DNA from: Castor canadensis
Taxonomy: Eukaryota; Chordata; Mammalia; Rodentia; Castoridae
Assembly: GCF_047511655.1 (NCBI RefSeq)
Contig: NC_133395.1
Coordinates: 147,302,318-147,366,317 of the forward strand
Length of the DNA: 64,000 nt
Direction of reading: 5' to 3'
Both the position numbers and the translations under genes were made by a program. This document shows positions 62,795 through 64,000 of this stretch, one piece after another. Below the pieces are notes generated by a model that ran no database searches, was not told where the DNA came from, and saw only the letters and a list, made by a program, of their open reading frames with translations. Position 1 is the stretch's first letter; every line of letters begins with the position of its first letter.

Positions 62795-63593
62795 CATGGC
62801 ATGATTTATACTACTGTTCATACTACTGGGTAAAGAAACTGGGTTAGAATAGCGTGGCACTAAATTACACAGCAAGTAAATGGTGGGTCAAATCCCAAAC
62901 CTCGGATTCCTACTTCAAGATCATGAAATCATCCCTGGACGACTTTGACTATCCCTGTGTGCAGTGAGGTCTGGAGGAGCCTGGGCATGAAGCAGGTGTC
63001 TGCTGGGCCCTGGAAATAGCTTCTGTGTGGAGGGTCTTGTGGGGTTGTGTCTGCTGCAAGATGGATTCGGCCTGTGACCGGCTCACTGAGAGAAATGTGC
63101 TCACACCCTCAGAGCCAGCTGCTGGAGGCAGTAAGGGAACCTTGGCACCAAGACGTGGGGGAAGCCCTGTAATTTTTGTTTTATGCTAGCAATAAATATT
63201 AGCATATAAAAATTCAAAACTGGAAATGAAAGAAGAAAATTAGAATTCCTGTATCCCATCACCCATGGTCAGAGAATGTTAACGTTGGTGCATCTTTATG
63301 GACTGCGTTTCCCTTATCGAAATTTATGGGAAAGGCTTCTACAATGCACGTAGACGTAGTGAGCGCATCTTGCTGGTTCACTTAGCAACACTGTTTGTTC
63401 TGAGCGAGCAAACATACCTGCAACCTCAGAGTCAGGGCTGAAGTGTCCTGTGGTGAGGGAGGACTGTCATTTCTTCCTGCTTGCCCTGGGGAGGCTGGGC
63501 AGCTCTGGGCTTTTGTTATGGGAGTGTTGAATTGTCTCCTTAGGGTAGAAGTGAAATTCTACATTTAGAATGTTTGGCTGCTATTATTTTATA

Positions 63594-63660
63594 GTGCTGG
63601 GGCTGGAACCCAGGACCTGCTCGTGCTAGGCAGGCACCCTGCCTGCTTGGAGGCCCATGT
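63594..63660 (-). repeat. ID-type SINE core, antisense
   Basis: GTGCTGGGGCTGGAACCCAG followed by GTGCTAGGCAGGCACCCTG, a reverse tRNA-Ala-like core lacking its 3' end. Confidence 0.7.
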
Positions 63661-63710
63661 CTATTTTTAAAGCTTTTCACGTTCTGCCCTCAGAGCTCCA
63701 GAAGTGTGGC

Positions 63711-63771
63711 CCAACTTCCATTTCCTTCAGCCATGGTGGAATGCCAGGCCAACTTCCATTTCCTTCAGCCA
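63711..63771. repeat. 23-bp direct repeat, 38 bp apart
   Basis: Two identical 23-bp blocks starting CCAACTTCCATTTCC at 63711 and 63749, with differing sequence between them. Confidence 0.9.
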
Positions 63772-63851
63772 GGACGGGACCCAGCGCCGAGTTCCTGTTA
63801 CTTTTGAATACCCCTTGCACTTGTTAAGCTGGCATTTTGTTAAATTTGTCT

Positions 63852-63948
63852 TCTTTGTTGTTTCATTTGTGGTGTTGGTGCTCGGGGTGGGACCCAGAGC
63901 TGCACATGCTAGGCAAGTGTCCTACCACTGAGCTGCACCCCAGCCCTT
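63852..63948 (-). repeat. ID-type SINE core, antisense
   Basis: GCTCGGGGTGGGACCCAGAG, then GCTAGGCAAGTGTCCTACCA CTGAGCTGCACCCCAGCCC, a complete reverse ID core with A and B boxes. Confidence 0.82.
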
Positions 63949-64000
63949 AGTTTATATTTCTCCGATGACCACCCAGGTAGGCTGTTGAAAGCTGTTTGGT

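Larger units (their letters stand above)
57836..64000 (+). other. PODXL2: PODXL2 intron 2, partial
   Basis: The rest of the window is intronic. It contains SINEs at 58488-58624, 59038-59243, 61562-61812, 61838-62056, 62638-62726, 63594-63660 and 63852-63948. MIR-like pieces lie at about 59490-59620 and 62795-62905, and a (CA)n(GA)n microsatellite at 59219-59254. I searched by eye for the expected exon 3 and did not find it. Confidence 0.75.

Overview
This window is nuclear DNA from a mammal, almost certainly a rodent. Three genes are spliced with mammalian exon structures, and the gaps between exons are full of short repeats of rodent type: 7SL-derived B1-like monomers and tRNA-Ala-like ID cores, often joined into dimers, trimers and one apparent tetramer. 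That composite SINE style suggests a castorimorph rodent such as a beaver. This is an inference from general familiarity and was not tested against a database.

The layout is as follows. Positions 1-5430 hold the 5' two thirds of a decayed class I (gammaretrovirus-like) endogenous retrovirus on the minus strand: LTR, a tRNA-Pro-like primer site, and broken gag, pro and pol. It runs off the left edge. Positions 5430-8600 are intergenic, with a probable betaretrovirus-type solo LTR, an older repeat, a SINE and microsatellites. Positions 8610-20000 hold TPRA1 (minus strand), a seven-pass membrane protein with ten coding exons and two candidate non-coding first exons in a CpG island. Positions 20000-24120 are intergenic, with MIR, L2 and SINE fragments. 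Positions 24120-44722 hold the complete MCM2 gene (plus strand, 16 coding exons, 903 codons plus stop). MCM2 is a subunit of the MCM2-7 replicative helicase. Its CpG promoter carries an E2F palindrome, a CRE-like palindrome, an E-box and an upstream GC-box minisatellite. Positions 44722-49297 are intergenic (MaLR-like LTR, L1, L2). From 49298 to the right edge is the 5' part of PODXL2 (endoglycan, plus strand): exon 1 (signal peptide), exon 2 (acidic mucin stem) and part of a long intron 2. Its remaining exons lie outside the window.

TPRA1, MCM2 and PODXL2 are adjacent in this order and orientation at human 3q21.3, so the block is conserved synteny. The genes do not form a pathway. TPRA1 and MCM2 are divergent, with about 4.6 kb between their promoters. 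Exon boundaries were assigned by reading splice sites and checking that every phase joins in frame. The summed lengths are 386 codons with stop for TPRA1 and 904 with stop for MCM2.

I see no undescribed multi-gene system. The points most worth checking are a GC-AG intron in MCM2, a stop-free 99-nt MCM2 intron, the GC-box minisatellite beside the MCM2 promoter, a 1-nt deletion that extends the TPRA1 C-terminus, and the oligomeric SINEs.
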